DNA of 64,000 nucleotides from Planoprotostelium fungivorum (Eukaryota > Evosea > Variosea > Cavosteliida > Cavosteliaceae), in NCBI GenBank assembly GCA_003024175.1, contig MDYQ01000102.1, positions 33,366-97,365 of the forward strand, written 5' to 3'. The translations under genes were made by a program, and so were the position numbers. Shown here piece after piece: positions 45,013 to 55,397 of this stretch. Within the stretch, counting starts at the first letter, position 1; every line of letters starts with the position of its first letter. The notes beneath the pieces are model-generated. The model saw only the letters and a list, made by a program, of their open reading frames with translations. It did no database searches and was not told where the DNA came from.

Positions 45013-45589
45013 AAATGTGAGATGGCAAAATGTAACACACTGCATTGTTGTGAATAATATACATTGTTACCCTCAGACACTCCTTGCTAATTGTTATTGA
45101 CAGATCTCCTCCTCACTCATGTCTATACACTGGTTCACTTGATCATCCAGGAATGAAGAAATTCTATAAATGGATGGTCTATCAGAGAGATTGTTTCCCA
45201 TATTGATTTTATCTTTTGTTTCTATCTTGTCAACATTGGATTTCTGTATACAGGTATTTATTAACAATATGGGGCCAGGAGAAGCATTCTGCAGGCTACA
45301 GAGAACTCAGGGGATGTTAAGATGAAGATGTAGATATTGAAAATGAGTAAACTAGAAGTTCAGAGTAAAACATAGGAAAACAGGTAAATCTTTTTTTTTT
45401 ATGTATTCAAAGAGCAAAATACACCAAATTCTTACTATATTTACCATTAATTTGCTATAATATACTATTTTTACAATGATTACTGTTTATTTACTATTAA
45501 TTTTCTCTTTGAAATTACTATATTTACTATTGTATTACCTGATTAATATATTTTACTATGACTCAATGGTGGAGCTCTGCATACAATGG
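45013..45589. other. AT-rich spacer after effector 2
   Basis: No gene is supported. Bases 45283-45350 repeat the GAAGATGTAGATATTGAAAA end of the coiled-coil repeat gene, showing a rearranged fragment. The rest is AT-rich with T-runs (45390-45400) and repeated TTTACTATTAATTT-like phrases. Confidence 0.5.
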
Positions 45590-46075
45590 TTGATAGTCTC
45601 TCAGTTTCCACAAAGCATTGTAGACTGCTTACAGAATACAAAGATTAGAGGCAAGAAGTGCAAAAAACTGAACAAAGAATCTGATGACCTAAAGGGATTA
45701 TTTGAGAAGGAGCTAGCATCATACAATAACAGAAAGCAGTGTATGAAGATAAACAACAAGAGATATGAAGAAAGGCTACAGGATTTGATAGAAGAAAAAG
45801 AGAAAGAGTACAAGGCAGAAATGAAAAGGGTACAAATATAACGCAACTCAAGACAATGTCTTTAGAGCTTCAGCTGGAAGAGATGCAAAAGGAATTGGAA
45901 AATAAGATTGATTTTATCAGAAAACAAATGATTGTAATCCGAGCATTCAATGAGAGATTTGATCAATTGGACCAAACTATAATGATTCAGCAAACAACAG
46001 AGCAAAGACCTGAGTCTTTTGCCTCCTTGTGTCTTTTGTATGATTTGAGTGTATGGATTTCCACCCAGACTGCAT
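45590..46075 (+). pseudogene. Repeat-borne coiled-coil gene, copy 2
   Basis: The frame from about 45600 reads DCLQNTKIRGKKCKKLNKES, then NNKRYEERLQDLIEEKEKEY, but stops at 45841. A second frame from 45856 continues LELQLEEMQKELENKIDFIR and IRAFNERFDQLDQT. Both parts correspond to 38520-38930. The stop between them marks decay. The 3' end runs straight into R1. Confidence 0.5.
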
Positions 46076-46200
46076 AAAGCAAGTACAGAGCGTACAAACA
46101 CTTACAAATGTTTTGCAGAAGATTACCAAACAGAACACAGGAGGCAGGCATTCAGAGCAAGGTGAATTGTAGAGAAATCCGCTATAATATTCCCTTTTCT
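46018..46200 (+). repeat. Interspersed repeat R1 (copy d)
   Basis: GCCTCCTTGTGTCTTTTGTA, GATTTGAGTGTATGG, TTTCCACCCAGACTGCATAA and TGTTTTGCAGAAGATTACCA match copies a, b, c and e. It adjoins coiled-coil copy 2 with no spacer. Confidence 0.8.
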
Positions 46201-46688
46201 TACGCATTGTGGCTGTATGAGCTATTCAGATGATCTGAATATCTGCAAGTATATAATAACGCAATCCTGGCTCAATATCATGTAGATTGTTGAGTTCTTG
46301 ATCAAAATTATGAGCGCAACCTACTGCAGTTCATGTTGCGCTGTTGAGATTGACACTCTGGAGGTGGGCTGTGATTGTCATTGAGAGATGAGGGAGGGTG
46401 ACCTTCATTTCTGGCCCAGAGACGGAGGATACCATCTTAACCACTAGAAGAGAAATTATCTCATGCCACTGCAATATCGACCACGGGATCTGTTTGTCAC
46501 CATCACATGTAAAATAGAATCTCTTCCTCACCTTCTCGTCATCAAATGATTGGTGTTGAGGCAATTGAATTCTAAATCCAACATGTCTAATTTCAAGGCC
46601 AGAACGTTCTCCATTGTGAACAGAGGACAGTTCACAATCTCATCTTTTACATATTCTTCTTGAGGCACAATCTGTTATCTGATGTAAT

Positions 46689-47165
46689 TTGACCCCAGAT
46701 AGAATGTATTTGGAGACATATTTGAAAACACCTCATTTGGAAGTCCTTCTTGGCCACCAACCAGAAAAATCAAAACAGGTGTATAAATCAGAAGGAGGAG
46801 AGAAAACATTACCAATTTGGTTGAGAGGTATTAAAAAAGGAGAATATGCAGCAACAACTACTGAACCAATAACAATAAGCCAAGTGGAAGAAGCGATCAA
46901 AATATACTGATTGTAACCCAGAGACTTACAGATGGATTGAGGAAAACAATATCATCAGCAAGAGTCAATTTGTATTCATGAAAGGGAGGATACAACAGAA
47001 GCAGTGACAAAACTCTTTGCTTGTACAAATAATGCTTTTTCAACTGACAAGAATATACATATAACACTGTTGTGCATAGCAAAAGCGTACAACAGTGTTG
47101 ATATCTGGGCAATGAGACAAACACTTGAAGCGCATCATGGACTGCACAAGGATGCCACTCCCCAA
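46689..47165 (+). pseudogene. Degraded LINE-type reverse transcriptase
   Basis: A first frame ends with TISQVEEAIKIY, the start of the RT domain in many LINEs. The next frame has WIEENNIISKSQFVFMKGR, and after a frameshift near 46990 TEAVTKLFACTNNAFSTDKN and AKAYNSVDIWAMRQTL, matching the RT fingers/palm region with its AKAYNSVD motif. The catalytic YxDD block is not present. It is a dead, truncated retroelement piece. Confidence 0.65.
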
Positions 47166-47689
47166 CAAAAGATTAGTAAGGAAAACAAAGGGTTCAATGT
47201 TAATATTATTAATTTAATAATATTGGCAACAGTCAGAATAATCCAAAGGTATATCATAAATGCATACATGTATAAGCAAACTATGATGGAAAATTAGTTA
47301 CACATCAGACTTATATTACAAGTAAAAAATAACATAAAAAGTATTTAAAAAAATATGTCATCTTTCGTTCCAATTTATTCATACACAAATAAGAAAAAGA
47401 AAGAAAGAAAAGACTCTCCTATCTCTGCTTGTAGACTATCTCAGATGCTCAATTTTGTTCAGCATAATAGCCTTTGTTGTGACTATTGTAAGGCATAAGA
47501 CCAAGTCCATGAGAGCTCACAACACACCAAATAATTGTTCAGATTCCAACAGCCAGAGTTTCCCCAAATTTCCAACTTTTGAGAAACACACCCTTTTCAC
47601 AGAGACATTTCACCAGTTCTTTCCATGATTTTAATTCTATCAAGAATGAACAATTTGAACACAATAAAATCATCTCCAGTCTTACACTT

Positions 47690-47805
47690 AGGAAGCATAC
47701 AGCAGACGTCACTTAATGAATGTGCATTGAATGTGTTTCTTGGTTGCTGAGCTTCTTTTGAGTTCTCCAATTTGTTGGTAATGTCAAATATTGAGCACAA
47801 CATCA
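47690..47805 (-). repeat. Diverged partial copy of repeat R2
   Basis: TGAATGTGCATTGAATGTGT, TTTCTTGGTTGCTGAG and TCTCCAATTTGTTGGTAATG correspond to R2 but with more changes than the other copies. It ends a few bases before the MITE. Confidence 0.55.
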
Positions 47806-47829
47806 CTCCTCTTCTTTTGAAGTGTTTTG

Positions 47830-48224
47830 GGGGTGGTGGCTAAGAGGCAGGGGGGGGGGTGGCTAAGAGGCAGGGTTTATATGCAACATTGGGCTAAATC
47901 GCGTTCATTATTTCAGCTAAATTGCTTTAGCTTTACCAACAACTATGGGATCAATCTGTGACCATAAGTGCTTAGTGTATGGATCATCTGATTCCTATGC
48001 AGAGCGATATCGCTTAAGCACTCCCAGTATCAGAGCTAAATCGCTTCTGCTGTTTAGCTTTTTGTAAAAATCATCACCAAGAGTACCAAAAAACTTTTCA
48101 AAAAATCAATCCAACAGCACATAGAGTACTTTCAGAGCATAATGCATCATCCCATAGTGTTAAGAGACCAAAATGCGATTCAGAAAATGTTGCGTATAAT
48201 TCCTGCCTCTTAGCCACCACCCTT
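47830..48224. mobile_element. 395-bp MITE with terminal inverted repeats and 8-bp target duplication (R3)
   Basis: The left end GGGTGGTGGCTAAGAGGCAGG and the right end CCTGCCTCTTAGCCACCACCC are inverted repeats of 21 bp. The flanks carry the same 8-mer GTGTTTTG at 47822-47829 and 48225-48232. An 8-bp duplication fits hAT-family integration. The left end has a second partial copy of the repeat after a G run. Relatives lie at 62085-62237 (inverted, partial) and split at 58770-58799 plus 62884-63055. Confidence 0.8.
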
Positions 48225-48289
48225 GTGTTTTGTATGGTAGCAATATTCTGGCAATGGTAAGGGCCAGCAAATACTGTATTTATTGTATA

Positions 48290-48670
48290 CTTTGGACCAT
48301 TGAGAAAATCAAGAACACCTAGGAATTAGCAAATGCCAAAGTGTATGTAAATAATGAAAATTTACACCTGTTTATTTGTTATGCAGAATCGGGTAGGTGG
48401 ACCGTAGATTGCAATTTTAAATTTGAAGGAGCAATCTTTCTTCAGAATCAATCCAAATAATCCACATGATGTTTGCAATTCAGAGTGGGGCATTCTGAAG
48501 AGAATCACATATCACAGCACAACATAATTTCTAATTACAATAGAATATGGCTCTGTCAGACCATTGAGAAAAAACAAGAATACAAAGGAGTCAGCAAATG
48601 CCAAGGTAGATGTAATTAATGAATTTTTAAGACCTTGCTTATCTGTTATGCAGAATTGGTGCAAAATACA
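48290..48670. repeat. Two copies of an AT-rich repeat (R5)
   Basis: Copies near 48293-48410 and 48555-48670 both read CCATTGAGAAAA, then CAAGAA, AGCAAATGCCAA and later TGTTATGCAGAAT. Related pieces on the other strand lie at 37985, 40150-40220 and 57845-57890. The internal part differs, so they look like ends of an AT-rich element. Confidence 0.55.
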
Positions 48671-49237
48671 TTTGTGGTATGATTTTACAAAGTACATATG
48701 CTTTATCCAAAAGATTTTGTCTCTCTGCCAGGGTGTTGTGAATTGCCAATTTGACCATGTATTGGCTCACTTACACTCAATTGAACAGCAATTGACAGTA
48801 ATCTACATGTTTTATTTTTTTGTTGCAGAAAATATGACAAAAATGACATAACTTCTCAATAATATGAGCAAAAAAATACAAAAACTGCCCCAAATTGTGC
48901 CGTCTGCACATGCGTAGTAAGTGGAATTTTTGGAATTTTTATAACAATTTTTCTAATTAATTTTTTCCTTTTGAGATTACCATCAATGCTTGTCAATACA
49001 AGTATGCATTTATGATATGCCTTTGACTGTTGTCAAGACTATTGAACATCAAGCTGTTTGTTTTCCTTACTTATATTTCAAAGGTTGCAAGGGACCTAGA
49101 CCTTTGTTTCCTATCTTTTCAGGTAAGTTCTACTCATATTGATCTTAATCTGATGTTGAAAACCAGGAGAGGATATTTTCTGTTTGTATCTTACTTTTGT
49201 CCCAGAATTGCTTCAAATTTGCCCACAGCTGATCATT

Positions 49238-49440
49238 CAGTTCTGTGGTGTATGGTCACCACATAAGAACCAAACAGTTCAATGAGTCTCTGTTTATAAA
49301 GAATGATTTCAAACCAAAGAAAGCCAAGGTGTTCCTTTTCAATGAATGTGTATTGAATGTGTTTCTTGGTTGCTGAGTTTTCACTGACTTTTCTCCGAGT
49401 TTTCCAATTTGTCAATGATGTCAAATGTTGGGCACAACAA
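49238..49440 (-). repeat. Interspersed repeat R2 (copy b)
   Basis: Nearly identical to 40893-41095, in the same orientation. Its right edge adjoins a frame reading GHNKFSSGYHLDFHGGGLPR at 49430-49597 whose coding status is unclear. Confidence 0.85.
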
Positions 49441-50250
49441 GTTCTCTAGTGGGTACCATCTTGACTTCCATGGTGGGGGACTGCCACGCTCAATGCCAGA
49501 AGGCTTTATGGCCCAAGTGGTACATTTACACAAAGATTTTGAAGAGGTGCTATCATATTTTGTGATGGACAAGTATTTGCCATACACCCAGAAATGACGC
49601 AGACAGAATTTTTTTAATGGTGGTCACCAGAAAATGAGGGGCAGGAATAGCTGATGTGATGATAGTGGACTTTCACAATATTCCCTGCCATGACACCAAC
49701 TCCATGAATGACACCAACTCCATGATCAGGATTGAAATGAGCCATCTCCTCCATAATCCAATCTGGAATGCTACCAAAACACAGCTTATGCCTATATATC
49801 TATAAGAATATGCCTCAGAGTTTTCTAATCAAAGCATTGTCAATGAACAAAAGTAATCACCTGGTCTTGGAGTCTGAGAATAGAGAGGTAGAAAGGCAAC
49901 TGGAGCACAAGCAGACCTTCCCAAAACAGAGAATCTTGCAATATCTAACTGGAAATCAATTGATACCAATTGGAGTGTAACAGTCTCTCCAATAAATGGT
50001 TTCCCAACATAACCTAAGCATTTCAGCACGTTGAAATAGTGAATCATTTGAGGAAGATCACCTATCATTTGTGCTCCAATAGGCATCATTGATTAGCCAG
50101 GATTCTGTTGATCCTCAAAGTTGTGTGCTGTGGATACTGCAGTTTGAAGATCTTTCACAAGGAACCCACATCCAAAAGGTAAAAGTTGACCACTGGGGTT
50201 GCTCTCACAAAAGTAGATTAGTGACCTCTCAGCAAGGTCTAGTGTCTGTC
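49441..50250. other. Unrecognised repeat-derived stretch
   Basis: Frames on both strands look protein-like. On the minus strand there is PDWIMEEMAHFNPDHGVGVI near 49770-49690 and MIGDLPQMIHYFNVLKCLGY near 50065-50005. On the plus strand there is GFMAQVVHLHKDFEEVLSYF. None belongs to a family I know. The stretch abuts the truncated effector header at 50251. Confidence 0.3.
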
Positions 50251-50378
50251 TCAGGGGTCCACGTGGAAGCCAGATCTGGGTAGGCTGTCAGCTCCTTCTG
50301 AGCCCAGGTCTTCTCGGCCAGAGTTAGGGCGAGACCGTTGATGCAAGTTCGCATGGTGGGTAAATTGGGATCCGTCAT
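50251..50378 (-). pseudogene. Truncated effector header, copy 3
   Basis: The minus strand from ATG 50378 reads MTDPNLPTMRTCINGLALTL, almost the same as the header of effector 2. It continues to the phrase TWTPETD and is then cut off at about 50251 without the intron or NTPase part. Upstream (50390-50760) it keeps the leader and the divergent small ORF. It is an inverted, orphaned copy of the cassette. Confidence 0.75.
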
Positions 50379-50829
50379 CTTCTACCCAGGAGTCAAAACG
50401 ATGAAGATGAACCAATGCAAACCGAGAGGCCAAGCGTTCAGTTCGAGCGTATGAAATTACCTTGAGAATCTTCGAGGTGGCGACAGGATGATAAGGACGA
50501 GATCTGATGTGACTGTCAGAAAATGTAAACACACTATGAGGTCTGATTGAGGCGTATATTATTACCTTGTGGATAGCTTGAATTGTGCGGGCGAATGGAC
50601 GGTGATGTTATCTGTGGACGCGTCCTGTGTTATGTATGATATCACGTGATGGTGGAACCGCGATCACGCACGACCGTCATTCATGTAGCACGGAATTATA
50701 ACTTTACTCCGTCTCTTAGAATCCGTTGTGGCAGAGTGCCCTCATGAAGGAAGCAGAGAAGGAGGGAATTTTTGTTCTGTGTGAGGAAACGTTCATTTTC
50801 AACCATACACAAACGCACCCAAGCTTGGC

Positions 50830-51120
50830 ATGTCTGAAAAAGTGGGCGGTCACTCCCTTCCTAACGGAACTCCAACCACTGACAACAAATACATGGCACA
50901 AAATGGTTGTTGGCTGTCCACAGGTACAGATTATTCTATTACTACTCATACAAGTTTCAGTCGGTGTAGTTCCAAACCACGACGACAAAGAGACACTGCT
51001 GATCAACGCCCTTCCACAAGCCAAGAACGCAGTTGGTCCTATCGCTTTACTACACCCACCTCACCTCGAGCGTCTCATCACCGTCCATACGGACATCACT
51101 TGCATTGCAGTCAATACTGA
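50830..51120 (+). CDS. Small conserved ORF of the third cassette
   Basis: Starts MSEKVGGHSLPNGTPTTDNK like cassette 2, then diverges (NGCWLSTGTDYS) and continues in a basic, Ser/Arg-rich frame instead of ending at STVSK. A second overlapping frame (50726-51136) is also open. Orientation relative to the truncated header is divergent, as in the other cassettes. The long tail may be a by-product of the truncation. Confidence 0.4.
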   Translation: MSEKVGGHSLPNGTPTTDNKYMAQNGCWLSTGTDYSITTHTSFSRCSSKPRRQRDTADQRPSTSQERSWSYRFTTPTSPRASHHRPYGHHLHCSQY

Positions 51121-51237
51121 CTCTGTCACAAATTAGAGAAGATGATGAGACACACTACAATCGAGGCAGTATCTTTGGATCCCACCAAGGAGCAGAAGGT
51201 GAGAAGCGAGAGAACTATGAACCGTTAATGGAATTTA

Positions 51238-52118
51238 TTATTGAACAGGTTGGTCCTGAGCGAGTACCTCCTCTTGCTCAGGGGTAATAGCACTTCCAGA
51301 TTTCTGTAGGTGTCATCACAAAATGGTTTATCTTATTTCTCACCTGAGGAATGGGAAGGAACAGCTTAAATTCTGGACGTAGTTCTTCCTCTTTGTAGAG
51401 TCTGTCAGAGAAATAGATTCTTCTGATCCTGTGCTGTGGTCAGGTATAGGTGATGGCCTGTTACGAGTCACCTGCAATTGGCATGAATCGATACACGTAG
51501 TGTTTCAATATAATTGGTTCCATAAGCTCTTCTTGTGAAGTCTGAGAGGTTGAATTGGATTTGATTCCATCCTATCCGTATTCAGATGTCTTAAATTGTG
51601 TTCTGATTCTACCTTCGTCTAATCTCATGGGCATCGTGCAGATAAAAGGTTTCACCCTTGTTTGCGACTAGTGAAATACGTTAGGTCTATGGCTGTCCGA
51701 AAAGTCCACCTGATAATTGGACGCACGGAAGCGCCTTCTAATATTCTTGTCGTCCAGCACCTGTACCTCAAACGTGAAGTACTTCTTCAACTGTTGGCGG
51801 TGAGCGATCGACCCAGTCCACTTGATCCGTCTCACATTTTTGATGATCATAACCAGAAACGGAAGCTTGATCGCTAATGTCTGCTCTGGGTTTGCTGGGC
51901 AGGTGATGAAACTGGTGCTAACATTTGTTCCTACGATCTCTAATACGGATGATTGTATGTCCTGATCTGTGATCCTCTTGATGTGCCCGTTTCGCACCTG
52001 ACTATCCCAATCTTCAAGAGGCTTGCTCCTGTCTCGCATTACACCACAAAGTCATACTGACGCACCCTATACTGAATAAAATGGAGAGAAAACCACTTTG
52101 GAAGGTGTTTTTGAACAT
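51238..52118 (-). CDS. CFAP20: Cilia and flagella associated protein 20
   Basis: CFAP20 (BUG22/GTL3) is an axonemal inner-junction protein that binds the doublet microtubule seam and is one of the most conserved ciliary proteins. The start at 52118 gives [18 protein letters not shown], joined through a 38-nt intron to [20 protein letters not shown]. Further exons read [86 protein letters not shown] and [20 protein letters not shown]. Short introns of 38-55 nt separate them. The last exon adds a brief tail ending [11 protein letters not shown], and the stop is at 51238-51240. Length, about 190 residues, is normal. Confidence 0.96.
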
Positions 52119-52169
52119 GGTGGTGTTGAATTGTGTGCCTGCTCCGCTGAAAATCTAAAAATAGTCTTC

Positions 52170-55100
52170 ATGAGTAATCTCGTTGTAGACTGTAGAGTAT
52201 TATTGAATAATATTTATATTGTGTTGTGTCTTCAGCTAGAGCATTGGGATCATTCTTTAGGGTGTTGTAGGGCGACTATCACAACGTTGAAACGGGATGC
52301 CGCGCTCGGGTATCTTTTAGATTCAGATTTAAATTAAATTCCAAATGTTTTAAAGGTGGGGAGGACATCGAACCACATCCATTCAGATCAATGGAAGAAG
52401 ATCCTAATCAATCATATATTCAAAAGGTCACAGACGTTGAGCTGGAGAGATTGCACCTCAATGGCTTCTGTGCGTAGAGCTCTTCGGGTTTGATTAATTG
52501 AACGCAGCATCTATATCTCGTTATTTCTCTCGATTATGTATGATCAGGGAGTTATCTCTCGTCAACGGACAGATCCTGGAAATCGAAAAGTGAAGTGCCG
52601 ATTGAGAACATTCAAATGACAAATACAGTCTCCATAATTTGATCCACTTAGAGGTTCTCAATTTGACTCAGAACCGCATTAGCAAGATTGATAATCTCAA
52701 CCGTAACACCAATTTGAGAGTGTTAGTATTGGATCATAATCCCATCCGGTCCGTCCAATATTCAAGTCTAAGTGAGTCTCAGATAATTTCTTTGATCTGA
52801 CCGGTAAAAGTGCCTCTCACACAACTTCATACATTATCTCTACGTGGGACACATGTGTACAACATCACGGCAGTTGCACAGATCTTAGCAGCTTCATTAC
52901 CATCTCTACATAAACTCTTCTTCCAAGAATGCAGACAGCCAGATGAGATACCGGACAGAACCAATATACTAGATCAGCTGCGAAATTCATTTCAGATGCT
53001 AGCTGAACACGTGAACATCATTTACTCTATCATCATTTGGAGATCAGATGGGCATAAATAACGATAGCAGTTGAGTCAAGTGACCTCGCCAGACGCACAA
53101 TTACAACTTGAAGATACTGAGATTGGAGACGATACGGGTGACTATCGATCTTGTACAAATATCTCAGCATCTGCAGACGAATCAGAAGACGATAGTCCGA
53201 CAGAATTGAATCACGACGAAGTCGACCATTGGAGTGGTGTGCTAGAGGTGGATCTGCTTGCAATATTAAGGAGATGCTGATTCAATAGGTCGAGGAATTT
53301 CACGGAAGAGAGGTGGATCGGTATCAACAGTCACCCATATGTACAGAACCATACTACAGGGGTTATACTATAAGCGCAATACCCCAACTGCAACATTTAG
53401 ACGGCATCGAGATCTCCAGCATGGAGAGGTCTCATAGCTCAGAATTGGTAGAGAAAAAATTTCTGCTGGATTTAAGCGCATACGGACCACCCTCTCATCT
53501 TACAAAATTACTATCCAAGCGAAGAATGGGAAGCTTGTCTCACGAAATATTTCATGCAAGTCATCGCCTTTTATTAAGCTGACTTGAGAAGGAACGAGTG
53601 CATAGTAGCTTGTTCAGAGGCATGAGAGAGAAGATCTACGAGAGAACAGAGAGTGTCAATGTTGATAGACGACCTAGAATCACAGAAATTGCACCTCTGA
53701 AAGAGAGGAATTTGGCATCCCATTCAGTGTATGATCGGGATGTGGATACCCGATTCATGTTGAGTGGAAGGGGGCAGATGCCGAGTTCAGCTCATAGTCT
53801 GATGGAATCCGATGACCAAGACCATCCTCTATCAGCTGCTCATCACTCTCCAAGGCAATTCGAGTATTGTCCGGATCCAAGTGAGTCGATAAACACGGAA
53901 AGAGAACTAACGATGTAAGACCTGGGTTGGATGGTGTACGGAACGAGTGATGGATTGGTGTGTCTGCACAATCACGTGCAGAATTGCCATTTGGGAGGGT
54001 TTCAGATGAGGTAGAACCAAAGGTTGTATACATGACTGAACAGATCAACAGACGAGGCAGTAACATCTTTGGAATCAATTGGTTGAGACATGGACCTACT
54101 CGATTCTTAGCTGGAAATGATTCGGGGGACATCTTGCTGTTCAATGCTGAATCAATGAGGACAGGTGATGATCTTATCTTCGATCCTATCTCCTATCTGT
54201 TATGGCATGGACTTGACCACTCAACCGTTGATAGGCGAGAGGCCTATCATCGCGGAGTTTCAAAAATTCTCCAGATTGAGTTCAGTGTCAATCAACTCTG
54301 ATGATAGTAAACTATTGGCTAGTGAGGGATGAATGTTCACTTGATATTGACAGAAGGAGGTGCGAGGGGTGAAATTCGATTGTTTGACATGGCCACTGCA
54401 AAGACTCTTGTAACTGTTGAAGATCTACATTTAGGTGAGCGTGCATCTCTCTCCTTGTTCTGACCTACATTAGATAGTATCAATGTACTCAAGTTCTCTA
54501 ACACAAACCCCAACCTGTTTGCAACAAGCTCTTTTGATAAGACGATCAAGCTATGGGATATCCGACAACCTCTTACAGTATGTAGTCAATCGTTGTCCGA
54601 GTGACCAACTACAGCAACCCATTTACACGAGGGCATCTACAATGCCACTCGTCATGGTCACATGGTCACCGTGTGATGAGATGATATTGAGTAGTGGCGG
54701 AGACAATGAAGTCAGGCAATATCACAGCCTCACAGGTCAACTTCACACCAAGTATCTCTCTTTTCTCTCATCCTCTCTTACTTTATGAAGGTTCAGAATC
54801 AAACAAACTGGCAGTCCGTATAATTACACTCGGGCGTACTACATGAATAGAGGTGCAAGTAATACAGGTGCATAATGAATGACAAAGAGTAGGCGATTAC
54901 ATCGTTGTGGGCAGTTGTGAAGAGTCAGTGGCTAGAGTCTATTGTTCTCATTCAGGAAGGATGCTTACTCAAGTGGAGCTGAAATCAGATCGAGTGCCAC
55001 AAACACCTTGTATCCTTCCTTTATATCTGACCATCTGTTATTCCTTAACTCTTCAGTTATACAAAGTTTGAGAGGGAGTCCTCATGATCCTTTCATGTTC

Positions 55101-55184
55101 ACAGTGTTATTATCGTACAAACCAGCAACAAGGCAATCCCAATTATTGAATGTCCATTTGTTACAACCAGCTGAAACAGAATAA
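52170..55184 (+). CDS. LRR-WD40 protein, DHU1-like
   Basis: Plant DHU1 is a LRR-WD40 protein that can bind DDB1-CUL4 ligases. Here an N-terminal exon set leads to leucine-rich repeats: LIHLEVLNLTQNRISKIDNL, NLRVLVLDHNPIRSVQYSSL and QLHTLSLRGTHVYNITAVAQ. After an Asp/Ser-rich linker come IPQLQHLDGIEISSMERSHS and WD40 blades: INWLRHGPTRFLAGNDSGDI, GGARGEIRLFDMATAKTL, SSFDKTIKLWDIRQPLT and VTWSPCDEMILSSGGDNEVR. The C terminus (DYIVVGSCEESVARVYCSHS; IQSLRGSPHDPFMFTVLLSY) matches the DHU1 tail. The first exons are uncertain: ATG at 52170 or a downstream one at 52391. The gene starts 52 bp from the divergent CFAP20 start. Confidence 0.82.
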
Positions 55185-55397
55185 ATAAGAATACAAAAGA
55201 GGATCAGAAACCAAATTGCTCGCTCTTGAGGGCAGAGATGGGAGATCCTGGCCTTCCTGACTAGCTCAGATGATGATGATTGTGTTGTTGGATTTCAAGT
55301 GAACCCTTTGCGTGTAGAGGGACAGATCAGGGGCAGGAGATAACATCAATTCATTGGCTTAGATCAACGATGAGCAGTGCACAAGGAATGAGGAACG

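Noticed and set aside
51033-51287. Plus-strand frame overlapping the CFAP20 last exon
   Set aside because: CFAP20 is certain on the other strand, and the frame has no conserved blocks or matching cassette copy.
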